Shown one piece after another: positions 28,935 to 37,257 of a stretch of 64,000 nucleotides of DNA (position 1 is its first letter; the number at the start of each line of letters is the position of its first letter). The notes under the pieces were generated by a model, which was given only the letters and a program-made list of their open reading frames with translations, was not told the origin of the DNA and searched no databases. This DNA comes from Isosphaera sp. (lineage in GTDB: Bacteria > Planctomycetota > Planctomycetia > Gemmatales > Gemmataceae), in contig PNKH01000017.1 in NCBI GenBank assembly GCA_013822345.1, forward strand, positions 23,215 through 87,214, given 5' to 3'. Both the position numbers and the translations under genes were made by a program.

Positions 28935-29126
28935 GGAAGGCCCGACTCCACAACCCAAGATTCAGCCACACCTTCCTACCGCAGCCCTGTGCCGGGAGCA
29001 GCACCGGGAGCAGCAATCGCCGCCGACCCGGACCTGTCCGCACTCGTCGCCGCGTGGCCCGCACTCCCCGACCCGATCAAGGCCGCCGTCCGGGCGCTGA
29101 TCCGGAGCGCCACCGGGTCGGCGTGA
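28935..29126 (+). other. left-end in-frame extension: alternative integrase C-terminus
   Basis: An open frame enters from the repeat and runs to the TGA at 29124. It encodes a linker (GRPDSTTQDSATPSYRSPV) and a compact helical tail (DPDLSALVAAWPALPDPIK...AAVRALI). It has no good start of its own; the only in-frame start is a TTG outside the element. Its phase across the repeat matches the integrase frame at 54232 exactly, so circularisation joins it to the integrase as a 579-aa product. Confidence 0.65.
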
Positions 29127-29169
29127 ACGCCCGGTTACGCTCCGCTACACCCACCCGAGGTCAATCACC

Positions 29170-29736
29170 ATGAGCAGCCGTCGAATGCCGTCCGCGCGGG
29201 CCCGGTCACACGCGGACGGGCTGACCCTCCCGCAGCAGAGCGCTGCCGACCTGCTGGCCGCCGGGAAGACCGATACCGAGGCGGCCGCGGCGCTCGGGCT
29301 GAGCCGGGTCACGGTCACCCGGTGGCGGCTGTACGATGTGGCCTTCGCTGCGGCCCTGGCGGAGCGGCGGGCCCACGTCTGGGGGTCGGCCGCGGACCGG
29401 CTCCGGGCCCTGATCCCGGCCGCCCTCGACGTTTTGGCCGACGACCTGAGCGCGGCGACCGGGGCGGAGCGGCGGGAGGTGGCCCTGGCGGTGCTGAAGC
29501 TGGCCGGCCCGCTCCCGGTCCCGCCGGCCGGGTCGACCGACTCGGAGGACTACGTCCGGGCGGCCGTCCACCGGGAGCGGGACCGGATGCAGCAGAACCT
29601 GGATGCGGTGCGGTTCGGCCCGATGGGGCTGCCGGAGTACGCCGACCACCTGGAGCGGGTGCGGGACGACCTGGCCCGGCGGGCGGCCGCGGCCGAGGAG
29701 GCGTCGCCCCCGGGCGGCGGGTCGGGCGGGGGGTAG
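29170..29736 (+). CDS. HTH protein, phage terminase small-subunit-like
   Basis: 188 aa. An N-terminal DNA-binding helix-turn-helix (LPQQSAADLLAAGKTDTEAA...LGLSRVTVTRWR), then a long helical region (ADRLRALIPAALDVLADDL) and a charged C-terminus. The pattern resembles small-terminase or phBC6A51-type HTH proteins. It is the first gene of the element, on the same strand as the next terminase-like gene. Confidence 0.65.
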   Translation: MSSRRMPSARARSHADGLTLPQQSAADLLAAGKTDTEAAAALGLSRVTVTRWRLYDVAFAAALAERRAHVWGSAADRLRALIPAALDVLADDLSAATGAERREVALAVLKLAGPLPVPPAGSTDSEDYVRAAVHRERDRMQQNLDAVRFGPMGLPEYADHLERVRDDLARRAAAAEEASPPGGGSGGG

Positions 29737-29908
29737 CCCCCGGACCATCCGGCCCGCGGTCCGCCCCGGCCCCGAGGTCGGCCGCGCGCCGTGCCACGGT
29801 GTTGATTTCTCCGACGTACCTGGGGTGGGCCGAGAACGGTCCGGGAACCCGGCTCGGGCGCCGGGCCGCCGTTCCGGTCGGCCGCGCCCCGTGAGAAAGG
29901 GTGAGCCG

Positions 29909-30541
29909 ATGTGTCCCCGCCCGACGCCCCGGAAGCCGGAGCGGATCTCCGCCAAGCAGCAGGCGTTCGTCGGCGCGTACCTGCGGACCCGGAACGCGAC
30001 CCGGGCCGCGGTCGCCGCCGGGTACCCGGAGCGGTCCGCCCACACCCGCGGGAGCGAGCTCCTGGACGGGAAGACGTACCTGGTGGCGGCCGAGGTGCGG
30101 CGGCGGCTCGACGCGTTGGACAAGCGGGCGATGCTGGACGCTGACGCGGTGCTGTGGTACCTCCACGCGGCGATGCTGTTCTGCCCGGCCGACTACTGCC
30201 TTCCCGGCGACGGCGGGGGGCGGTGGCGGGCTGCGGCCGAGGACGTCCGGGCCTGGCCCCCGGAGGTCAAAGCCCTGGTCGAGGAGATGGAGGTTCGGCC
30301 GGACGGGTCGGTCCGGGTGCGGTTCGTGTCGAAGGCGGCGGCGATGGCTCTGGCGGCGAAGTACCAGTTGGGCGGGAAGGCCCGGGTCGTGGTGCAGCAG
30401 ATCGACTGGTCGGGGCTGCTGCGGGGCGGGCCGCCCGACCCGGACCCGGTCGAGGAGCGGATCCGGGCCATCGAGGCTCTCCCCGACCCCGACCCGGCGG
30501 ACGGCCCGGACGAACCCGCCCGGCACGGCAGCCCCGACTGA
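29909..30541 (+). CDS. terminase small subunit-like protein
   Basis: 210 aa from the ATG at 29909. The N-terminal signature ISAKQQAFVGAYLRTRNATR and AAVAAGYPERSAHTRGSELL is the terminase small-subunit (Terminase_2) HTH motif that recognises packaging sites. The C-terminal part is divergent. No large subunit, portal or capsid gene is present, so it may be a phage-satellite remnant or be recruited as a DNA-binding protein. Confidence 0.72.
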   Translation: MCPRPTPRKPERISAKQQAFVGAYLRTRNATRAAVAAGYPERSAHTRGSELLDGKTYLVAAEVRRRLDALDKRAMLDADAVLWYLHAAMLFCPADYCLPGDGGGRWRAAAEDVRAWPPEVKALVEEMEVRPDGSVRVRFVSKAAAMALAAKYQLGGKARVVVQQIDWSGLLRGGPPDPDPVEERIRAIEALPDPDPADGPDEPARHGSPD

Positions 30542-30562
30542 GCCGGGCCCGGCGGAATCCGC

Positions 30563-30589
30563 GAAGGTTCGCCCCCGGTCGCGCGTACT
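30563..30589 (+). promoter_or_regulatory. ECF-type promoter candidate for Lon-NACHT-HEAT gene 1
   Basis: GAAGG (30563-30567), 16 bases, then CGTACT (30584-30589) followed by CC, 84 bases before the ATG at 30673. The same two blocks with identical spacing occur at 37199 (+) and 36814 (-). Confidence 0.55.
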
Positions 30590-30672
30590 CCTGGGAGGGA
30601 CCCCGGGCGTGTGGTACCCTGGGGCGGTTCCGCCTCCGGCACCCCGCGTGGTCCCGGTCCCCGGGTTCGGGC

Positions 30673-33600
30673 ATGGATGAGTTACTCCGCCGCTTGCGGT
30701 CCCTCCCCGGCAACCCCGGGACGTGGGGCTACCTCCTCTGCCCGCGGCAGCGCGTCCTGGACGGAGGCGGACGCGAGTTCCGGGACGCCCCGGCGGAGGC
30801 CGTGGAGCGGCTCGGTGGGGAGGCCGTCGAGGCGTGGGGCCTGCTGACCGGGGCCGAGTCGAAGGACGACCTCGGGTGGTGCTGCGCGGCGGCCGCCAAC
30901 CGGCCGTTCGCCCACGCCGAGGCGGGCCCGCTCCGCCGCCGGGCCCTCGACCACTTCGCGGCGGCGATGGTGCTCGGCTGGCTCCGGCACGCCGCCGACC
31001 CGAACAGCCTCGCCGCCCTGGAGGCGTGGCTCGCCCACTTCGCCCACCCGGGCGAGTTCCTCCCGCCCCTGCGGCACCACCTCGGCCGGCTCCCCCCGGG
31101 TGACCTGGCGGCGCGGGTCCAGGCGGCCGCCCGCCTCCTCCCGCCGGCGGCCGCCACCCGGCTCCGCCTCGCCGCCCGCCACCAACTCCGGCTCCCGCTC
31201 ACCACGCCGAACCCACCCCGGCCGGTGCGGGTCCACTTCCCGACCTACGACGACTTCACCCACGACGGCGCGGTCTACGCCCTCGACCTGGAACTCCTGC
31301 CGGACGGCGACCCGGGTCTGTTCCCGGACCCGGCGTGCCTCGACCTGCCGACGGCGGGCGAGTTCCGCGCGGTCGTCGAGGCGGCCCACGGGCTGCACAC
31401 CTTCCCCGGCCCGGTGGTGTGGGGCGTCCGGCGGCTGACCGACCCGACGGGCACCACCCAGACGGTCCGCGGGGAGTCGCACTCGGCCGCCGCCTGCGTC
31501 GCGTTCCGGGCGCTGGCCGCGAGCCGGGAGGTGGACCCGGGCTGTGTGCTCTCGGCCCAGTTCCCCTGGACGGTTGGCGACAGGGCCCCCGAGTGGGGGC
31601 GGCCGTCGTCCGCGCTCCGGGGTGTCGGGGGGCTGCGCGACAAGTACGAGGCGGTGTGCGCCCTCAACAAACCGCGGTTCGGCCGGTTCCTCCACAACGA
31701 CCCGGCGTTCGCCCCGGCCCACCGGCCGGTACCCATCGACTGCCCGGCGACGCTGGAGGACGCCTACCAGATCGCGACCGGGCTGATCGGCGAGGTCCGC
31801 CGGTACTACGCCGCCTGCGCCGCCTTCCTCGACCGCGACCGGGCCGTCTACCTCGGCGCCCGGCGGCTGTCCGACCTGTACATCGAGCCGGACGTGCTCC
31901 GGGACGTGGTCCGGCTGGAGCGGGAGCCGGCCGGCCGCGACCCGGAGGAGGGGCCGCCCGCCCCCGACGCCGGGCCGGACAAGGGGAAGCCGCGGGCCGG
32001 GGGCGACGCCTTGCCGGAGAAGGGGAGGCCGCGGGGCGAGAGCGGCACCGAGGAGAAGGTGAAGCTGCAGGCCGACAGCGACGCCGAGGAGAAGTTCCGG
32101 GACAAGTTGGTGGAGCGGCGGGAGCGGGTGGCCTGGAAGGCCGTGTGGCCGGGCGCCCGCCGGGCGGTGATCGTCGGCGACCCGGGCGAGGGGAAGTCGG
32201 TGCTGGCGAAGCACCTGCTGCTGGAACTCGCCGGACAGGGGGTCGCCGAACTCGACGCCGGCGGGAAGGCGGTCGGGGAACTCGCCACCCCGGTGTTCGT
32301 CCGCCTGGCCGACCTGGCCGAGTCCGCGGACCCGGACGACGCGATCCGGGCCGCCGTGCAGCGGGTGGCCCCGCCCGGGCAGCCGTTCTCGGACGCGCTC
32401 GTCACGCACGTCCTCGAGACCGTCAAGAAGTCCGGCGTCCTCATCCTGGACGGGTTCGACGAGGTACCCAGTTCGGGGCACCAGCGGCGGTTGGATCACC
32501 TCCGGGCGGTGGCGGCATGGCCGTGCCGGGTGGTGCTGACGAGCCGGCCGTACGGGTACCAGCGGGGCGGGGTGCCGTTCCCGGAGGTGCAGGAGTTCGA
32601 ACTGGCCCCGCTCGCCGACGGGCCGCGGGCGGCGTTCGTCGCCGCGTGGTTTCGCACCTCGGCCCGGCCGGACTGGCAGGCCCGGGTGCAGGAACTGGCG
32701 GCCGGGGCCGGCCTGCAGCAGATGTCCCGGAACGCGTTCCTGCTCACGCTCCTGTGCGCCGAGGCGGAGGTCCGGGACCTGCCGGCGAGCGCCCGGCGGC
32801 CGACCCTGTACCGCTGGATCGTCCTCGACCTGCTCCGCGGGGCGTGGCGGCAGGACCCGCCGCCGATCGACGAGAACGACGCGACCCTGGACGTCCAGCT
32901 CCGCGTCCTCCGTCGGGCCTGCTGGCACCTGCTCGGGCCGTCCCCGGCCCGGTACGCGTTCGCCCGGGACGAGTGGTTCGACGCCCTGGAGCAGGCCGGC
33001 TACAGCACCGAGCGGGCCGGGGCGCTGCTCAACGAGTGGCAGGCCCGCGGGGTGCTCCTGCCGCTGCTCGTCCAGCGGCACGGCGAGACGTCCCGCGGGT
33101 GGGCGTTCGCCCACCGGTCGATCCTGGAGTTCCTGGCGGCCGAGCACGTGGCCCGGCTGCCCGACCCGGTGGCCGCGATCAACCGCTACCTGTGGACGCC
33201 ACCGCCGGACGGCCCGGAGACCTGGGAGCCGGACGCCCAGGAGTTCCTGCCGTTCCTGGCCGGGTGCATGACCGACCCGTCGTCGCTGCTCTCCCGGATG
33301 CTGGAACTCGACGCCCAGTTGCCGGACGCGCTGTACGTGATGGCCCGGCTCGCCGGGCGGTGCCTGACCGACATCGACGCCGACCGGCTGCGCCCTCCGG
33401 GGCTGCTCGACCAGGTGCTGGACCGGGCGGAGGGGGTGTACTGGGGTCTCGGCCGGACGCCAACGCTGGCCCGTGCGCTGGCCCACCCGGCCGGGGTGCG
33501 GCGGCTCGAGCAGCGGCTAGCGGCTGATGGGTTAGCTGGGTTTCACGACGGTCACATTCTGATCAAGCAACTCGCTCCCGCATCTGGGACGCCGGGAGTT

Positions 33601-35280
33601 CTGGCCGCCCTCTTGGCCGCACTCCGGGGCGAAGACGAGGAGGTCCGGAGTGAAGCAGTCGGTGCCCTGGGCGGGGTGACGTGGGCCGGCCCGGGGGCGG
33701 TCGCCGCCCTCGTCGCCGGCCTCCGGGACGAAGACGAGGAGGTCCGTTACGGTGCGGCCGTAGCACTGAGGTCGCTCGGGCCGTGGGCCGGCCCAGGGGT
33801 GGCCGCCGCCCTCCTTGACACCCTTCGGGACCGGGACAACAACAAGGAACTCATCCGATCGGCGGCGAGGGCCCTGGGGTCGCTCGGGGCGGGTGCCGCA
33901 CTCGTCACCGCCCTCGGTGACGAAGCCGTGTGGGTTCGCTCGGCCGCGGCCGAGGCTCTGGGCCGGATGGGGGCGGGGGCCGGCCCGGCGGGAGCGGCCG
34001 CGCTCGCTGCCGCCCTCCGAGACCCGGTCGTGCAGATCCGGGCAGAAGCGGCCACTGCCCTGGGGTCGTTCGGGACGGCGGTCGGCCCGGAGGCGGCCGC
34101 ACTCCTTGACGCCCTCCGAGACCCGGCCAAATGGGTCCGCTCGGCCGCGGCCCGGGCGCTAGGCCGGCTGGAAGCCGCCGCCGGCCCGGGGGCGGGAGAT
34201 GCCCTTCTCGCCGCGCTCCGAGACGCTGAAGGTGAGGTCCGTTACTACGCGGCCAAGGCGCTGGGCGGACTGGGGGCAGCCGTCGGTCCGGAGGTGGAGG
34301 CCGCCCTCGTCGCCGCCCTCCGGGACGAGAACGAAACGGTCCGCGTTGGCGCGGCCAAGGCGCTGGGACGGCTTGGGGCGGCGGCGGCCCTCGTCGCCGC
34401 CCTCCGGTACGAGGATAGGACGGTCCGCTCGGCCGCGGCCGAGGCCCTGAGGTCACTCGGTCCGGCGGCCGGCCCGGCGGGGGCGGCGGCCCTCGTCGTC
34501 GCCCTCCGGGACCGAGATTGGGGCGTCCGGATGTGGGCGGCCGAGGCCCTGGGTTCGTTCGGTCCGGCGGCCGGCCCGGCCGGGGCGGCCCTCGTCGCCG
34601 CCCTTCGGGACGAGAACGAATCGGTCCGCGCGGCCGCCGCCAAAACCCTTGGATCACTCGGGCCAGCCGCCGGCCCGGCGAAGGCGGCTCTTGTCGTCGC
34701 CCTCCGGGACCAAGGCTGGAAGGTCCGCCAAGCCGCAGTCGGGGCACTGGTGTCACTCGGGGCGGCCGGCCCGGAGTTGCTCGACGACCTTGTCGCCGCC
34801 CTCCGGGACACACACCGCCTTGTCCGCTCCACCGCGGCCCACGCCTTGGGGGTAACCGCCGGCCCGGCGGGGACGGCAGCTCTCGTCGCGGCCCTTCAGG
34901 AAAAGGACGGGGCGGTCCGCGCGTCCGCAGCCGACGGCTTGTGGTGGGTCGGGCTGGGGGTTGGCCCCGCGGGGGCGGCGGCCCTCGTTGCCGCCCTCCA
35001 AGACCAGGATGGGGCGGTCCGCGAGGCCGCGGCCCGGGCCCTCGGCTCGGTGGGTCCGGAGGCTGGCACCGGGGTGGACGGCGCCCTCCTCGCCGCCATC
35101 CGGGACCCCGGCAAGGAAGTTCGTCTGGCCGCGGCTCAAGCGCTGGGAAAAAGGGGGGTGACCAGCCCGGGGGCGGTAGCCTCCCTCCGAGTCGCACTCT
35201 CGGACGGGCACGGCGAGGTATGCGTGGCCGCGGCGAAAGCACTCGAGCGGCTTCTCAACCACCGCAATCGTGTTCCATGA
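30673..35280 (+). CDS. Lon-like protease - NACHT ATPase - HEAT-repeat protein 1
   Basis: 1535 aa from the ATG at 30673. The upstream in-frame region is shadow of the preceding genes. Residues 1-175 are helical. About 185-345 resemble a Lon/S16 Ser-Lys protease: VRGESHSAAACVAFRALA with candidate Ser269, and RGVGGLRDKYEAV with candidate Lys324. An acidic/basic linker (415-480) leads to a NACHT module: Walker A GDPGEGKS (502-509), Walker B LILDGFDEV (Asp593), and VVLTSRPYGY as the sensor segment. About 15 HEAT repeats of 30-37 residues (about 974-1530; consensus ALRDEDEEVRxxAAxALGxLG) close it. NACHT-repeat proteins of this layout are known antiviral NLR-like sensors; the Lon-like effector is inferred from motifs only. 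Confidence 0.85.
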   Translation: MDELLRRLRSLPGNPGTWGYLLCPRQRVLDGGGREFRDAPAEAVERLGGEAVEAWGLLTGAESKDDLGWCCAAAANRPFAHAEAGPLRRRALDHFAAAMVLGWLRHAADPNSLAALEAWLAHFAHPGEFLPPLRHHLGRLPPGDLAARVQAAARLLPPAAATRLRLAARHQLRLPLTTPNPPRPVRVHFPTYDDFTHDGAVYALDLELLPDGDPGLFPDPACLDLPTAGEFRAVVEAAHGLHTFPGPVVWGVRRLTDPTGTTQTVRGESHSAAACVAFRALAASREVDPGCVLSAQFPWTVGDRAPEWGRPSSALRGVGGLRDKYEAVCALNKPRFGRFLHNDPAFAPAHRPVPIDCPATLEDAYQIATGLIGEVRRYYAACAAFLDRDRAVYLGARRLSDLYIEPDVLRDVVRLEREPAGRDPEEGPPAPDAGPDKGKPRAGGDALPEKGRPRGESGTEEKVKLQADSDAEEKFRDKLVERRERVAWKAVWPGARRAVIVGDPGEGKSVLAKHLLLELAGQGVAELDAGGKAVGELATPVFVRLADLAESADPDDAIRAAVQRVAPPGQPFSDALVTHVLETVKKSGVLILDGFDEVPSSGHQRRLDHLRAVAAWPCRVVLTSRPYGYQRGGVPFPEVQEFELAPLADGPRAAFVAAWFRTSARPDWQARVQELAAGAGLQQMSRNAFLLTLLCAEAEVRDLPASARRPTLYRWIVLDLLRGAWRQDPPPIDENDATLDVQLRVLRRACWHLLGPSPARYAFARDEWFDALEQAGYSTERAGALLNEWQARGVLLPLLVQRHGETSRGWAFAHRSILEFLAAEHVARLPDPVAAINRYLWTPPPDGPETWEPDAQEFLPFLAGCMTDPSSLLSRMLELDAQLPDALYVMARLAGRCLTDIDADRLRPPGLLDQVLDRAEGVYWGLGRTPTLARALAHPAGVRRLEQRLAADGLAGFHDGHILIKQLAPASGTPGVLAALLAALRGEDEEVRSEAVGALGGVTWAGPGAVAALVAGLRDEDEEVRYGAAVALRSLGPWAGPGVAAALLDTLRDRDNNKELIRSAARALGSLGAGAALVTALGDEAVWVRSAAAEALGRMGAGAGPAGAAALAAALRDPVVQIRAEAATALGSFGTAVGPEAAALLDALRDPAKWVRSAAARALGRLEAAAGPGAGDALLAALRDAEGEVRYYAAKALGGLGAAVGPEVEAALVAALRDENETVRVGAAKALGRLGAAAALVAALRYEDRTVRSAAAEALRSLGPAAGPAGAAALVVALRDRDWGVRMWAAEALGSFGPAAGPAGAALVAALRDENESVRAAAAKTLGSLGPAAGPAKAALVVALRDQGWKVRQAAVGALVSLGAAGPELLDDLVAALRDTHRLVRSTAAHALGVTAGPAGTAALVAALQEKDGAVRASAADGLWWVGLGVGPAGAAALVAALQDQDGAVREAAARALGSVGPEAGTGVDGALLAAIRDPGKEVRLAAAQALGKRGVTSPGAVASLRVALSDGHGEVCVAAAKALERLLNHRNRVP

Positions 35281-35297
35281 GGTCCGTCCTGCTGCAA

Positions 35298-36497
35298 TCA
35301 GGCCGGAGAGGTTGGCACACCCACACCCGGCGAGGTCAGACCATCGTCGCCGTCCCCGCGAGCGCGACAGACACGACAGTCCCGGTCGGCCGGCATCATC
35401 GGTCGCAACAAGCCGGGCAGCCCGTCCCCGGACAAGTCGCCCTGCAGCCAGACGCTGTCCGCCGACCGCCGCCGGGTCAGGAACTGCTCCACCAGCGTGA
35501 ACCCCAACCCCACCGCCCAGGTGTTCAGCGACCGCAGCGACCCGAGCCGGGGGGCGACCGCCCCCGACCCGTCACCCCCGCCCACGCAGCCCGCGCACCG
35601 GCCCGGCAGCAGCCACCGCACGTCCACCCCCGCCTGACGCCCGCCCGGCCCCCGCACCACCCCGGTCCCGAGGTCGAGGACCGGCTTCAGGTACAGGGCC
35701 GCCACCCGGGCCGTCGCCACCCGCGCCGCCGGGTTGTCCGGGCAGCTCACCACCACGTCCGCCGCCTTCAGCGCGAACAGGGCGTCGAGCGACTCCACCG
35801 GGGCCGCGACCGCCGACACCCGGCCGGCCGGCGACCCCCGCCGCAGCCGCTCCGCCACGGCCTCCGCCTTCCCCCGCCCGACGCTCCCGTCCAGGCCCCC
35901 GGCCATCTCCCCGAGGTTGTGCGGCTCCACCACGTCCGGGTCGATCAGGGCCAGCCCGGCCACCCCGTACCCGGCCACGTGGTCCGCCACCAGGGACCCG
36001 GTCCGCCCGCACCCGACGACCGCGAACCGGAGCGCCCGCAGCCGGGCGAACGCGGCCTCCCCGAGCGCCCCGATGGTGCGGGAGAACCGCTCCCGGGTCG
36101 GGCCGTCCGGCCCGCCGGCCGGCCCCGGCCGCAGGTCCAGCCGCGGCAGCCCGGGGGCGACCACCCGGACGGCCGCGAGCGGCCACGTCTGCCCGTGCAG
36201 CCGGACCAGCCCGGCGAGGTGGCCGGCCGCGGCCCCGACCCCGACCCCGAGCACCACCCGGGCGTCGGCGGCCGCGGCCCGCACCGCCTCGCCCAGCACC
36301 TCCGGGTGGGCGGCGCGGACGGCCACCAGCCCCGGGCGGTCGGCGGGTTCGGCCTCCGACCGGCCGACCAGCCACTCCCACCGGTCGGCCAGCCGGGACA
36401 GCCCGCACGGCGCCCGCACCCGGTCGGCCCCGGCCGCGAGCCGGCGGACCAGGTCGGCGAACGGGGCCGAGGCGAGGACGAGTTCGTGCGTATCCAT
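35298..36497 (-). CDS. ThiF/MoeB/E1-like adenylyltransferase
   Basis: 399 aa. The N-terminal about 130 residues are unassigned. The E1 core then starts with RFSRTIGALGEAAFARLRAL, the ATP-binding FAVVGCGRTGSL (GxGxxG at 162-167), LALIDPDVVEPHNL (Asp186/188), and SCPDNPAARVATARV (D-N-x-x-x-R motif). Two Cys pairs (C301/C304 and C374/C377) would form the structural zinc site. Such proteins adenylate the C-terminus of a small partner protein or peptide. Upstream on the same strand lies a 61-codon gene, a plausible partner. It is convergent with NACHT gene 1 (17-base gap). Confidence 0.85.
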   Translation of the reverse strand: MDTHELVLASAPFADLVRRLAAGADRVRAPCGLSRLADRWEWLVGRSEAEPADRPGLVAVRAAHPEVLGEAVRAAAADARVVLGVGVGAAAGHLAGLVRLHGQTWPLAAVRVVAPGLPRLDLRPGPAGGPDGPTRERFSRTIGALGEAAFARLRALRFAVVGCGRTGSLVADHVAGYGVAGLALIDPDVVEPHNLGEMAGGLDGSVGRGKAEAVAERLRRGSPAGRVSAVAAPVESLDALFALKAADVVVSCPDNPAARVATARVAALYLKPVLDLGTGVVRGPGGRQAGVDVRWLLPGRCAGCVGGGDGSGAVAPRLGSLRSLNTWAVGLGFTLVEQFLTRRRSADSVWLQGDLSGDGLPGLLRPMMPADRDCRVCRARGDGDDGLTSPGVGVPTSPA

Positions 36498-36553
36498 GAC
36501 GGGGGGCGGGGGGGGAGGTGGCCGGGGGCGGGCGGCCGCCCCCGGCGGGGCGG

Positions 36554-36739
36554 TCAGTCGTACTGGTACGCGGTGCGGCGGACCGGCTGCGGGGCCGGGG
36601 CCGGCGCCTCGGCCGCCGGCGGGGCGGCCGCGGCGGTCACCAGGTCGGCGAACTCCTTGGCGTACCGCGCGGGCGGGACGGCGGGTCGCGGCTCCGGTCG
36701 CGGCTTCGGGTTGGGCTTCGGCAGGACGAGCGTGTCCAC
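36554..36739 (-). CDS. 61-residue proline-rich small protein upstream of ThiF
   Basis: Starts at GTG 36739 (VDTLVLPKPNPKPRPEPRPA), then PPARYAKEFADLVTAAAAP and a C-terminus QPVRRTAYQYD. It lies 56 bases upstream of the ThiF gene and about 50 bases after an ECF-type promoter candidate. It does not end in Gly-Gly, so it is not a canonical ubiquitin-like modifier. A peptide substrate with an acidic C-terminal residue (compare MccB, a ThiF homologue that acts on a peptide C-terminus) is possible but speculative. Confidence 0.5.
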   Translation of the reverse strand: MDTLVLPKPNPKPRPEPRPAVPPARYAKEFADLVTAAAAPPAAEAPAPAPQPVRRTAYQYD

Positions 36740-36787
36740 GGTCGGTACTCCCGGTGGGTTGTGAGCGGGGGGATGCCCCCGACCGGG

Positions 36788-36814
36788 GTTACGCGGCGGG
36801 CGGGGATTTTCTTC
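36788..36814 (-). promoter_or_regulatory. ECF-type promoter candidate for the small-protein/ThiF operon
   Basis: On the minus strand GAAGA (36814-36810), 16 bases, then CGTAAC (36793-36788). Spacing is identical to the candidates at 30563 and 37199. The GTG start is 49 bases downstream. Confidence 0.5.
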
Positions 36815-36830
36815 GGCCGCCGGCGGCGGG

Positions 36831-36836
36831 TATGAT
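36831..36836 (+). promoter_or_regulatory. candidate -10 box
   Basis: TATGAT preceded by GGG, 33 bases before the ATG at 36869. A stretch of T (GGGGATTTTCTT) precedes it at about 36802-36813. Confidence 0.35.
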
Positions 36837-36868
36837 GACCGGACGAACGCCAACCCCGGGGGACGGGC

Positions 36869-37189
36869 ATGGACCCGACGGACGAGCGGTTGCTGCACGA
36901 CTTCTACGCCTGCGACGCGGCGGCGCTCGAGCGGCTGGCCGCCCGGCACGACCCGCTCCTGGCCCGGGTCGCCCACCTGATCCTGGTCGCCCGGACCGGG
37001 TCGCAGGTTCAGGCGCTCGGCGAGTGGGACATCGACGACCGGCTGAGCAACGTCTGGGCGCACGTGCTGATGACCAAGATGACCGGCCTGGCCGTCTGGC
37101 CGCACCAGCGGCTGACCGCCCTCGCCTGGCTGCTCCACCTGCTCGCCCTGGAGATGGACCGGCACCTCGGGTTCCGCCCGCCGTTCTGA
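36869..37189 (+). CDS. sigma-70 region-2-like protein lacking region 4
   Basis: 106 aa. The helical pattern MDPTDERLLHDFYACDAAAL...RLAARHD and EWDIDDRLSNVWAHVLMTKM resembles sigma region 2 (acidic entry, then a D/E-D-x-x-x-x-V-W/F-x-x-V-L segment). WPHQRLTALAWLLHLLALEM takes the place of the helix that carries the conserved Trp. The frame ends there with no region 4. It lies 68 bases upstream of a complete ECF sigma gene. It could be an anti-sigma/co-sigma regulator or a split sigma. Confidence 0.6.
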   Translation: MDPTDERLLHDFYACDAAALERLAARHDPLLARVAHLILVARTGSQVQALGEWDIDDRLSNVWAHVLMTKMTGLAVWPHQRLTALAWLLHLLALEMDRHLGFRPPF

Positions 37190-37198
37190 GAAAAGCGC

Positions 37199-37225
37199 GA
37201 AGGGATTCCCGGCCCGGCGCGTACT
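37199..37225 (+). promoter_or_regulatory. ECF-type promoter candidate of the sigma / NACHT-2 operon
   Basis: GAAGG (37199-37203), 16 bases, CGTACT (37220-37225), 32 bases before the sigma ATG. It matches the promoter of NACHT gene 1 in both blocks, including the flanking GC before GAAGG and CC after CGTACT. Autoregulation by the sigma factor is the simplest reading. Confidence 0.58.
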
Positions 37226-37257
37226 CCGTCCGAGGCCCCACTCCGGGAGGACCACCG

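Noticed and set aside
28881..29126. Stand-alone 81-aa protein starting at TTG 28881
   Set aside because: Its first residues (CPTGVEPVTFGSGG) are the antisense of a tRNA 3' half, a recurrent spurious protein motif. It makes better sense as the tail that joins the integrase in the circular form.
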